Shown here one piece after another: positions 21,649 through 28,260 of a DNA stretch of 28,260 bases. Each line of letters starts with the position of its first letter. The stretch's first letter is position 1. The notes under the pieces were generated by a model, which was not told the origin of the DNA, ran no database searches, and saw only the letters and a program-made list of their open reading frames with translations. The DNA lies in NCBI GenBank assembly GCA_016780825.1, contig JADHLF010000035.1, positions 1 to 28,260 on the forward strand, read 5' to 3'. A program made the position numbers and the translations under genes. The DNA comes from Planktomarina sp. (GTDB lineage Bacteria > Pseudomonadota > Alphaproteobacteria > Rhodobacterales > Rhodobacteraceae).

Positions 21649-23394
21649 ATGAACCTTTTTGCCGAAATCCGTAGCCTCGTAATCGACAGCTTGCACCAGA
21701 TGCAGGCACAGGGCGACTTGCCCGATGGGATAAGCTTTGATGCGGTCACCGTCGAGCCGCCACGCGACGCCGCCCATGGGGATATGGCAACCAATGCCGC
21801 AATGGTCTTGGCCAAACCCTCCAATAAAAAGCCGCGTGATATTGCCGAGCAATTGGCCGCGCGACTGACGGCGGACCCGCGGTTGTCACAGGTTGAGGTT
21901 GCGGGCCCGGGGTTTTTGAATCTGCGCCTCTCATCCCAGCTTTGGGCCGATGTCTTGCGTGCAATTTTAGCCGATCCCGCAGCCTATGGCCGGGCCACCA
22001 TTGGCGCGGGCATTAAGGTGAATGTTGAATATGTCTCCGCCAACCCTACTGGGCCTTTGCATGTGGGCCACACCCGCGGCGCGGTCTTCGGCGATGCTTT
22101 GGCCTCGATGCTGGATTTTGCCGGCTATGATGTGACGCGGGAGTATTATATCAACGACGGAGGCGCGCAGGTTGATGTTTTGGCACGCTCTGTCTATCTG
22201 CGCCACCTCGAAGCCCATGGACAGGATGTGGCCTTCGAAGATGGCACATATCCGGGCGATTATCTGATTGCCGTGGGGCAGGCGTTGAAAGAAAAAGTCG
22301 GGGATCTCTATCTTGATAAGGGCGAGCAATTCTGGCTTGAGGATGTGCGAGAATTTTCGACCAATGCAATGATGGATTTGATCCGCGAAGATCTCCTCGC
22401 GCTTGGCGTCAAAATGGATGTGTTTTACTCTGAAAAATCGCTCTATGGCACGGGCCTCATCGAGGCTGCGATTGAGAATTTGAAGTCCAAGGGATTGATT
22501 TATCAAGGAGTCTTGGAGCCGCCTAAGGGCAAGAAACCCGAGGATTGGGAACCGCGTGAGCAGACGTTATTTCGCTCCACCGATCACGGCGATGATGTGG
22601 ACCGGCCGGTGCAAAAATCCGATGGCAGTTGGACCTATTTCGCCCCGGATATCGCCTATCACTATGACAAGGTGCAGCGCGGGTTTGACCAATTGATTGA
22701 TGTCTTCGGTGCCGATCACGGGGGCTATGTCAAGCGGATGAAGGCGGCGGTGTCAGCTCTATCAAATGACAAAACCTCGCTCGACATTAAGCTGACGCAA
22801 TTGGTGAAGCTTTATAAGAATGGCGAACCTTTCAAAATGTCGAAACGCGCGGGGACATTTGTTACTCTGCGGGATTTGGTCGATCAAGTTGGCGCTGATG
22901 CCACCCGTTTTGTCATGCTCACCCGCAAAAACGACGCGCCCTTGGATTTCGATTTCGATAAGGTGATGGAGCAGACCAAAGAAAACCCTGTGTTCTATGT
23001 GCAATATGCGCATGCTCGGATTTGCTCGGTCATGCGCAAAGCGCTGTTGGCAGAGGTTCCGGTCGAGGATGCTGATTTGCAGGCTGCGGATCTTGCCGGG
23101 TTGACGGATGCAGCGGAGCTGGCGCTCGCCGCGAAATTGGCCGAGTTTCCGCGATTGATCGAAATTGCCGCCCGTTCGAATGAGCCACATCGTATTGCGT
23201 TTTATCTTTATGATTTGGCTTCGGAATTTCATGCCTTGTGGAATAAAGGCAATGAACAGCCTGGACTGCGCTTTCTTCAAGAGGGCAATCTGGCCACAAG
23301 CCAAGCAAAAATCGCGCTGATTCGTGCCACTGCGGTTGTTATTTCCAACGGTTTGGGTATCTTGGGCGTGCAACCCGCGCAAGAAATGCGATAA
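21649..23394 (+). CDS. argS: Arginyl-tRNA synthetase
   Basis: 581 residues, normal length. An N-terminal tRNA D-loop recognition domain (about 1-110) is followed by the class I core: HVGH (138-141) in NPTGPLHVGHTRGA is the HIGH motif, and KMSKR (396-400) in PFKMSKRAGTF the KMSKS motif. The C-terminal anticodon-binding helical domain ends in GILGVQPAQEM. It charges tRNA(Arg). AGGA 9 bases upstream fixes the start. It sits in a chain dgt-argS-SPOR-nagZ-scpA-scpB, all in one direction. Function is near certain. Confidence 0.98.
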   Translation: MNLFAEIRSLVIDSLHQMQAQGDLPDGISFDAVTVEPPRDAAHGDMATNAAMVLAKPSNKKPRDIAEQLAARLTADPRLSQVEVAGPGFLNLRLSSQLWADVLRAILADPAAYGRATIGAGIKVNVEYVSANPTGPLHVGHTRGAVFGDALASMLDFAGYDVTREYYINDGGAQVDVLARSVYLRHLEAHGQDVAFEDGTYPGDYLIAVGQALKEKVGDLYLDKGEQFWLEDVREFSTNAMMDLIREDLLALGVKMDVFYSEKSLYGTGLIEAAIENLKSKGLIYQGVLEPPKGKKPEDWEPREQTLFRSTDHGDDVDRPVQKSDGSWTYFAPDIAYHYDKVQRGFDQLIDVFGADHGGYVKRMKAAVSALSNDKTSLDIKLTQLVKLYKNGEPFKMSKRAGTFVTLRDLVDQVGADATRFVMLTRKNDAPLDFDFDKVMEQTKENPVFYVQYAHARICSVMRKALLAEVPVEDADLQAADLAGLTDAAELALAAKLAEFPRLIEIAARSNEPHRIAFYLYDLASEFHALWNKGNEQPGLRFLQEGNLATSQAKIALIRATAVVISNGLGILGVQPAQEMR

Positions 23395-23464
23395 ATAGCG
23401 TCGGCGTGGGTGTGCAAGAGGCAGTGTCAGAAGATCTGGGCCAAGACCCGGGCAGTGAGGCAAC

Positions 23465-24352
23465 ATGGCAAACGCGACCTATGAGGCGCAGGGAGACTCT
23501 GAACGGGTCAATCCGGCAGCCTATGCGAATATAGTTGGAGCCGTTATTTCCCTAGCGGTCTTTGTTGGAATAGTCACTTGGGGGGCGCAAACTGTTCTGC
23601 GGGACAGCTCCGGCGTTCCCGTCGTGCGTGCTTTGGAGGGCCCTGCGCGGGTCGCCCCAGAAGATCCGGGTGGATTACTGGTGGCCCATCAAGGGCTTAC
23701 CGTAAATGAAGTGGCCGGAAGCCAAATCATCAGCGCGGCCAATGACCCGCTGCAATTGGCACCGCGACCGATCAATTTGCAAGCCGAAGATCAACCTATT
23801 CAATCGCCTTTGAGCGGCGACACCCCTGTCGCTGAGGCGCCCCCAGCTGTGGTTCTGCCTGAACCCGAAATGGAGGGTGCGGAGGCGCTCATCATTGATG
23901 AGACGGCGGAGAGCTTGGCCGCTATGCTCGCAGCCGGCACGGTCAAGGCCGATGTGACAGAGCCGCCAGCTGAGATCATTCCGGCATCGGCAGGAGCTGG
24001 TCTGACCCAATCTTTGCGCCCACGTTTGCGCCCCTTTGTTGTGGTCACCCGTCAGGCCCCTCGGGCCGCGCCGACACCTATTGATGCCGGACAAATTCCG
24101 CGCGGTGCGCCGATGGCGCAATTGGGTGCCTTCGGCACTGCCGCGATCGCGCAGGAAGCCTGGGCGGATCTGTCGGAACGTCATGGGGATTATTTAGTGG
24201 GCAAACCACATGTGATTTTGCAAGCAGAGGTCGGTGGCGGCACGATTTACCGCTTGCGGGTTCATGGCTTTGCAGATCAAGAGGAGGCGCGGCGGCTGTG
24301 CACTGCGCTCAATCGGCAGAATGCGGAATGCTATTCTGTGACGATGAACTAA
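23465..24352 (+). CDS. SPOR-domain membrane protein
   Basis: 295 residues. A single transmembrane helix at about 22-41 (NIVGAVISLAVFVGIVTW) puts a long proline- and alanine-rich linker (about 45-210) in the periplasm. The C-terminal 75 residues form a SPOR peptidoglycan-binding domain (PMAQLGAF..., GKPHVILQA, IYRLRVHGFADQEEARRLC, ECYSV), which binds denuded glycan strands at the division site. The cysteines at the end could form a disulfide. GTGAGG just before the start is a good ribosome site. Its place beside nagZ, a cell-wall recycling gene, and scpAB, chromosome segregation genes, suits a division role. Confidence 0.9.
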   Translation: MANATYEAQGDSERVNPAAYANIVGAVISLAVFVGIVTWGAQTVLRDSSGVPVVRALEGPARVAPEDPGGLLVAHQGLTVNEVAGSQIISAANDPLQLAPRPINLQAEDQPIQSPLSGDTPVAEAPPAVVLPEPEMEGAEALIIDETAESLAAMLAAGTVKADVTEPPAEIIPASAGAGLTQSLRPRLRPFVVVTRQAPRAAPTPIDAGQIPRGAPMAQLGAFGTAAIAQEAWADLSERHGDYLVGKPHVILQAEVGGGTIYRLRVHGFADQEEARRLCTALNRQNAECYSVTMN

Positions 24353-24365
24353 GGCAGGGTCGGTT

Positions 24366-25361
24366 ATGGCCCTGTCCCCGTTTATTTTCAGCTGCCTTGG
24401 TCCATCTCTCTCTGTCCAAGAGCGCCGCTTTTTTGCAGAATCTCAACCCTTTGGTTTCATTCTCTTTTCGCGAAACCTGGAGACCCCCGCGCAAATTCAC
24501 CAACTCTGCACAGAGTTGCGCGCGGCCGTGGGTTGGCATGCGCCGGTGATGATAGATCAAGAGGGCGGGCGCGTGTCCCGGCTTGGCGCGCCCCATTGGT
24601 TCGAATTTCCGCCGGCATTGGATCAAGCCGCCGCGCCGCAGGCCGAACGGCTGTTTTGGTTGCGGGGCCGGTTGATCGCTGAGAACCTGCGCAGCTGCGG
24701 GATTGACAGCAATTGTGCGCCGCTGGGAGATATTGCCCAAGCTGACACTCATGCCGTATTGAAAAATCGCTGCTACGGGAGCACGCGCGCAGCGGTGGTC
24801 ACCCATGCACGCGCGCTGCATCAAGGCTTGCGGCACGGGGGTGTCTCGGGCGTCTTGAAACATATTCCAGGCCACGGGCGGGGCACTTTGGACTCGCATT
24901 TGGAGCTGCCGCGCGTGACCACGGATCGTGACAGCCTGGAGCAACATGATTTTGAAGCCTTTCGCCAGCTCAACACGATTGAGATGGGTATGACGGCGCA
25001 TTTGGTCTTCGAAGATATAGACCCCAACCATCCCGCCACGCATTCGCCTGCGATGATTGACATCATTCGCAAGCATATCGGATTTGATGGGCTTTTGATG
25101 ACAGATGATATTTCCATGCAAGCCTTGTCCGGTCCTTTGGATGTGCGGGCGCAAAGGGCTCTATCTGCGGGCTGTGACATCATTTTGCATTGCAACGGAC
25201 AGATGGATGAGATGCAGCTCTTGGCGGGCAGCACCAACGGCTTGAGTGCGCCAAGTCAAATGCGGGTGGCGCGGGTCTTGGCGCAACGGCCTGACGTGCA
25301 GCCTGTTGACATTCAGCAAGTGAAGGCCGAATTTGACGCACTGTTGGGTGAGCTCCGGTAA
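24366..25361 (+). CDS. nagZ: Beta-N-acetylhexosaminidase (NagZ)
   Basis: 331 residues, glycoside hydrolase family 3, cytoplasmic. IDQEGGRVSRL (63-73), KHIPGHG (165-171), the catalytic Asp-His pair in LDSH (175-178), and the nucleophile Asp in LMTDDISM (244-251) are all in place. It removes GlcNAc from muropeptides during peptidoglycan recycling. The CAPLGDIAQ stretch (118-125) departs somewhat from the usual FAPVLDV of the family. The stop codon shares one base with the scpA start (TAATG), an unusual but tight coupling of cell-wall recycling and segregation genes seen in this lineage. Confidence 0.95.
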   Translation: MALSPFIFSCLGPSLSVQERRFFAESQPFGFILFSRNLETPAQIHQLCTELRAAVGWHAPVMIDQEGGRVSRLGAPHWFEFPPALDQAAAPQAERLFWLRGRLIAENLRSCGIDSNCAPLGDIAQADTHAVLKNRCYGSTRAAVVTHARALHQGLRHGGVSGVLKHIPGHGRGTLDSHLELPRVTTDRDSLEQHDFEAFRQLNTIEMGMTAHLVFEDIDPNHPATHSPAMIDIIRKHIGFDGLLMTDDISMQALSGPLDVRAQRALSAGCDIILHCNGQMDEMQLLAGSTNGLSAPSQMRVARVLAQRPDVQPVDIQQVKAEFDALLGELR

Positions 25362-26146
25362 TGCAAGAAGAATTATTTGACCATCAATCTGTTGCGGAAC
25401 GCGTGGCGGCGGAGACTCTCATCGTTGATGTCGATGGGTTCGAAGGGCCGTTGGATTTGCTGTTATCGCTGTCGCGCACGCAGAAGGTGGATCTGCGCAA
25501 AATTTCCGTATTGGATCTTGCGGTGCAATATCTCAGCTTTATTGAAAAGGCGCGAGAGCTGCGCATTGAACTGGCTGCGGATTATCTGGTTATGGCCGCT
25601 TGGTTGGCTTTCTTGAAATCGCGGCTGCTCTTGCCCCCGGATCCGACCATGGCCGGCCCGACGGGGGATGAGCTGGCGGCGCATCTGGCGTTTCAACTCG
25701 AACGACTGCAAGCGATGCGCGATGCGGCTGCGAAATTGATGGCGCGGGATCGTTTGGGGCGCGATCGTTTTGTGCGCGGTGTGACCGAAGATGTAACGCG
25801 CCGCAAGACGGTGCATTACACGGCCGATCTTTTGGATTTGATGCAGGGCTATGCGCGCATTCGCACGCGCGACGATTTTCGCCCCTTTGTGATGGACCGC
25901 GACTCTGTCTTTACCATGGAGCAAGCCCTACAGCGCATGCGGGGGCTGATAGGCTTTTCTGGCCATTGGACCGATATTCTCTCCTATTTGCCGGATGGTT
26001 GGACCGATAGCCCCAAAAAACGACGATCCGCCACGGCGTCAACTTTCGCGGCCTCTTTGGAGCTGGCCAAGGAAGGGAAGATCGTCATACGGCAGGATGA
26101 AGTTTTCTCACCCATTCAGATAAAAAGGGCGGATCGCGATGGATGA
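25361..26146 (+). CDS. scpA: Segregation and condensation protein A (kleisin)
   Basis: 261 residues. The N-terminal kleisin part starts FEGPLDLLLSLSRTQKVDLRKISVLDLAVQYL (about 23-54), the most conserved segment, followed by AADYLVMAAWLAFLKSRLLLP. The C-terminal winged-helix part (about 200-258) binds the SMC head. With ScpB and SMC it forms the bacterial condensin that organises newly replicated origins. smc is not in the window. Its start overlaps the nagZ stop by one base and its 3' end overlaps scpB by 8 bases. Confidence 0.95.
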   Translation: MQEELFDHQSVAERVAAETLIVDVDGFEGPLDLLLSLSRTQKVDLRKISVLDLAVQYLSFIEKARELRIELAADYLVMAAWLAFLKSRLLLPPDPTMAGPTGDELAAHLAFQLERLQAMRDAAAKLMARDRLGRDRFVRGVTEDVTRRKTVHYTADLLDLMQGYARIRTRDDFRPFVMDRDSVFTMEQALQRMRGLIGFSGHWTDILSYLPDGWTDSPKKRRSATASTFAASLELAKEGKIVIRQDEVFSPIQIKRADRDG

Positions 26147-26807
26147 CGCGCAAGAAAAAAGCCTGTTCGAAGCGCCGCCCATGGCTGAGCAAGAGCGGAT
26201 GGTGGAGGCCATTTTATTTGCATCCGCAGAACCGGTCTCATTGTCAGAAATGGCAGGGCGGATGCCGCATGGCTGTGACCCTCTTCTTGCGGTGCAGAAC
26301 ATGCAAAAGCGCTATGAGGGCCGCGGTGTTTGTATTGCGAAGGTTCAGGATGCCTGGGCCATTCGCACCGCGCCTGATCTGGGTTTTTTGATGCAGCGCG
26401 AGACTGTGGAAACGCGAAAACTATCGCGCGCCGCGATCGAAACTTTGGCCATTGTGGCCTATCATCAACCGGTGACCCGCGCAGAAATTGAGGAGATCCG
26501 GGGGGTTGCCGTGAGTCGCGGTACCGTGGATCAGCTGCTCGAATTGGAGTGGATTAAGATCGGCCGTCGACGCCAGACGCCCGGCCGTCCTGTCACATTT
26601 GTGGTCACAGAGTCCTTTCTTGATCATTTTGGATTGGAAAGCGCCCGCGATTTGCCGGGTCTCAAAGAGCTACGGGCTGCGGGTTTGCTTGAAAATCGCC
26701 CCCCTCCAGGCGCGGAGGCTTTACCTGAGCCGCAAACGGACGTAGATTTACAAGAAAATTTATTTGATGACGCAATTGAGGAACCCGAGGATGGACCGAT
26801 ATATTAA
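26139..26807 (+). CDS. scpB: Segregation and condensation protein B
   Basis: 222 residues with the tandem winged-helix folds of ScpB: MVEAILFASAEPVSLSEMAG at about 21-40, then LSRAAIETLAIVAYHQPVTRAEIEEIRGVAVSRGTVDQLLE near 94-134, the hallmark of the family, and GRPVTFVVTESFLDHFGL. The C-terminal tail after 185 is acidic and disordered-looking. It binds ScpA and regulates the SMC complex. It starts within the last codons of scpA and overlaps the start of the next small gene by 17 bases. Confidence 0.95.
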   Translation: MDDAQEKSLFEAPPMAEQERMVEAILFASAEPVSLSEMAGRMPHGCDPLLAVQNMQKRYEGRGVCIAKVQDAWAIRTAPDLGFLMQRETVETRKLSRAAIETLAIVAYHQPVTRAEIEEIRGVAVSRGTVDQLLELEWIKIGRRRQTPGRPVTFVVTESFLDHFGLESARDLPGLKELRAAGLLENRPPPGAEALPEPQTDVDLQENLFDDAIEEPEDGPIY

Positions 26808-26976
26808 TATGTTCATTAACATTGTCATTCGTCGTTTGATGACGCTTGATATTAACAAAGGCATCGATGCCGCGACCAAAGGGCGCAAAAAGCCTGAAGA
26901 TAAAGATCTCTCTGCCGAACAGAAAAAGCGCTTGAAAGACAGCGCCAATATGGCCAAGCGCCTGCGGCGCTTTTGA
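26791..26976 (+). CDS. Small basic protein after scpB
   Basis: 61 residues starting MDRYINMFINIVIRRLM, with an amphipathic or membrane-peripheral N-terminal helix, then INKGIDAATKGRKKPED and a lysine/arginine-rich C-terminus ending MAKRLRRF. GAGG 10 bases before the start and the overlap with scpB suggest coupled translation; an alternative start is Met7 at 26809, just after the scpB stop. No known motif. I recall similar small basic proteins ending in IGRF or LRRF at this place in other Rhodobacterales, without an assigned function. Confidence 0.7.
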   Translation: MDRYINMFINIVIRRLMTLDINKGIDAATKGRKKPEDKDLSAEQKKRLKDSANMAKRLRRF

Positions 26977-27009
26977 TCAGGTTTTGCCGCAACGAGACGT
27001 GGCCGCGGG

Positions 27010-28083
27010 CTATTTAAAATGTTTTGACAGTTTTAGCCCTTGGCCTTGGTAATTTGATGCGATCTCCCGACCGTAAAGCTGGCTGGGTGTTTCAAGCATC
27101 GCCTCATAGACCAAGCGCCCGACAACTTGCCCATGTTCCAGGACAAAGGGCGCCTCGTGGCAGCGGACTTCGAGGACACCTCTGCTGCCTTGACCATCTG
27201 CCGCGGCATGGCCGAATCCCGGGTCAAAAAAACCTGCGTAATGGACGCGAAATTCGCCAACCATGGCCAAATAGGGGGCCATTTCAGCGGCATATTCCGG
27301 CGGAATCGTCACGGCCTCTTGGCTGACCAGAATGTAGAAGGCGCCCGGGTCCAAAATGATCTGTTGATTTTGGGTGCGAATGTCTTCCCAAAAATCCGCC
27401 GGATCATAAGCGCCGATTTTGCCAAGGTCGATCACACCCGTGTGCGGTTTGGCACGATAGCCAACGAGGCCATTGCGCCTTGGGCTGAGGTCCACAGAAA
27501 ATCCAAGCCCGTCTTGAATCACAGCCTCGCCCGAGACCAAGGGGGATTGCGCATGCAACTCTGCGAGCGCCTCGTCGCTGAGCACCGCGTGACCCGATCG
27601 AAAGCGAATCTGATTGAGGCGCATGCCCGGACGCACCAAGACTGAAAAGGAGCGGGGGCAGATTTCTGCATAGAGCGGCCCGCTGTAGCCTTTGACGATG
27701 CGGTCAAACTCTTTGCCGTGATCGGTGATGGTGCGTGTCAATAGATCCAATCGACCGGTCGAAGATTTTGCATTTGCGACGGCCTCTATATTTGGCGGCA
27801 GATCGAGCGATTCCATCAGCGGCACGAGATAAACACAGCCTTTTTCCAAGACGGCGCCTTCAGATAGGTCAATTCGATGCATTTCAAATTCGCGCAACCG
27901 GTCTGCGACTGTCGCCATTTGCCCGGCGAGAAAGGAGGCTCTGACCCGGTAGGCGGTTTGCCCCAAACGCAAATCCAGGGAGGCGGGCTGCACTTGATCG
28001 ATTTGCAGCGGTTCAGACATCGAAATCTGGCCCTGTGCAACCATAGTTTCAATCATATGACTCGGGATGACACCTTGGCGCAT
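27010..28083 (-). CDS. Double-domain 2'-deoxycytidine 5'-triphosphate deaminase family protein
   Basis: 357 residues, about twice the length of E. coli Dcd (193). Two trimeric-dUTPase-like jelly-roll halves can be seen, about 1-175 and 190-350. The first keeps the nucleotide-binding KSSTGR (106-111, with S107, S108, R111) and a candidate catalytic Glu140 (PLYAEICP). The second has FRVHYAGFFDPGFGH (278-292), matching the H-x4-VDPGF element of Dcd/dUTPase proteins, and Glu305 (GVLEVRC). It probably deaminates dCTP to dUTP. Databases call this long form 2'-deoxycytidine 5'-triphosphate deaminase. GAGG upstream fixes the start. It lies downstream of the tRNA-Pro terminator and so is probably transcribed from its own promoter in a very short gap. 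Confidence 0.85.
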   Translation of the reverse strand: MRQGVIPSHMIETMVAQGQISMSEPLQIDQVQPASLDLRLGQTAYRVRASFLAGQMATVADRLREFEMHRIDLSEGAVLEKGCVYLVPLMESLDLPPNIEAVANAKSSTGRLDLLTRTITDHGKEFDRIVKGYSGPLYAEICPRSFSVLVRPGMRLNQIRFRSGHAVLSDEALAELHAQSPLVSGEAVIQDGLGFSVDLSPRRNGLVGYRAKPHTGVIDLGKIGAYDPADFWEDIRTQNQQIILDPGAFYILVSQEAVTIPPEYAAEMAPYLAMVGEFRVHYAGFFDPGFGHAAADGQGSRGVLEVRCHEAPFVLEHGQVVGRLVYEAMLETPSQLYGREIASNYQGQGLKLSKHFK

Positions 28084-28101
28084 TTCGGTCCTCTTAAATT
28101 C

Positions 28102-28134
28102 AAAAAACCGCCCGTGCCACAGGGCAGGGCGGTT
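28102..28134 (-). terminator. Rho-independent terminator of tRNA-Pro
   Basis: On the leftward strand, AACCGCCC and GGGCGGTT form an 8-bp stem (28127-28134 with 28106-28113), extended inward by TGCC/GGCA, and are followed by a T-run (six A at 28102-28107 on the given strand). It begins 7 bases after the tRNA 3' end. Confidence 0.9.
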
Positions 28135-28140
28135 GTTTAT

Positions 28141-28217
28141 TGGTCGGGCTAGCAGGACTCGAACCTGCGACCTTCCGTCCCCCAGACGGACGCGCTACCA
28201 GGCTGCGCCATAGCCCG
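28141..28217 (-). tRNA. tRNA-Pro, anticodon GGG
   Basis: 77 bases with CCA encoded. Acceptor stem CGGGCTA pairs with TAGCCCG, D arm GCGC/GCGC with loop AGCCTGGTA, anticodon stem TCCGT/ACGGA with loop CTGGGGG (anticodon GGG, reading CCC and CCU), variable loop AGGTC, and T arm GCAGG/CCTGC with loop TTCGAGT. All stems pair fully. A discriminator A precedes CCA. Followed by an intrinsic terminator. Confidence 0.97.
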
Positions 28218-28260
28218 AACATGAGGCCGTATATCAATCCCGGCGACGGGAGCAAGCCTA

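Noticed and set aside
28141..28217. tRNA-Pro as an integration (att) site
   Set aside because: No integrase gene or second copy of the tRNA 3' end is visible in this window.
1..28260. CRISPR arrays, insertion sequences, prophage or restriction genes
   Set aside because: No regularly spaced repeats, transposase, integrase or restriction-type proteins were found on either strand.

Overview
The window looks like chromosomal DNA of an alphaproteobacterium of the Roseobacter/Rhodobacteraceae group with moderate G+C. This rests on gene content and order: ilvBN with IlvB of the alphaproteobacterial type, edd-eda behind a TAGCGCTA operator, a DUF2852 gene, an RlmI-type methyltransferase followed by an overlapping PIN-domain gene, a DksA with one zinc-finger cysteine, and the run erpA-like / dgt / argS / SPOR / nagZ / scpA / scpB. 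I see no insertion sequence, prophage, integrase or CRISPR array. Genus and species cannot be settled from the sequence alone.

Layout. 1-343 (-): truncated start of a Tat-exported TRAP-type solute-binding protein. 344-899: gene-free DNA with three consecutive hairpins and a 19-bp tandem repeat. 900-1766 (-): an outer-membrane beta-barrel protein with its own terminator. 2042-4546 (+): the branched-chain amino-acid operon, with promoter, a 16-codon leader peptide containing Ile-Val-Val-Leu, a rho-independent terminator (a classical attenuator layout), then ilvB and ilvN. 4680-6045 (+): a Rieske oxygenase and a small overlapping partner gene. 6105-7587 (-): RDD membrane protein, DUF2852 membrane protein and a YbaK-type tRNA editing protein; two copies of ATGTAAA-N5-TTTACAT lie in front of the DUF2852 gene. 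7633-10675 (+): glnE and a small gene of unknown function. 10635-13082 (-): edd-eda (Entner-Doudoroff pathway) with a 16-bp palindrome of the CceR type. 13204-14933 (+): RNA methyltransferase plus PIN-domain protein.

14928-17970 (-) is a compact group: MoxR-type AAA+ ATPase, an unnamed 57-residue two-helix membrane protein, a CoxE-like VWA protein, and an M48 metallopeptidase. 18125-19207 (+): dksA and a cytochrome b561-type protein. 19222-20381 (-): xthA and an A-type iron-sulfur carrier gene. 20458-26976 (+): dgt, argS, SPOR protein, nagZ, scpA, scpB and a small basic protein, with nagZ/scpA/scpB/small gene overlapping end to end. 27010-28217 (-): a double-domain dCTP-deaminase-like protein and tRNA-Pro(GGG) with its terminator.

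Most of the window is housekeeping. The points most worth a second look are the ilv attenuator, the paired operators before the DUF2852 gene, the MoxR / small membrane protein / VWA / M48 group, the perfect palindrome before the Rieske gene, the structured gene-free stretch near the left end, and the split of dCTP-deaminase motifs between the two halves of the protein at the right end.
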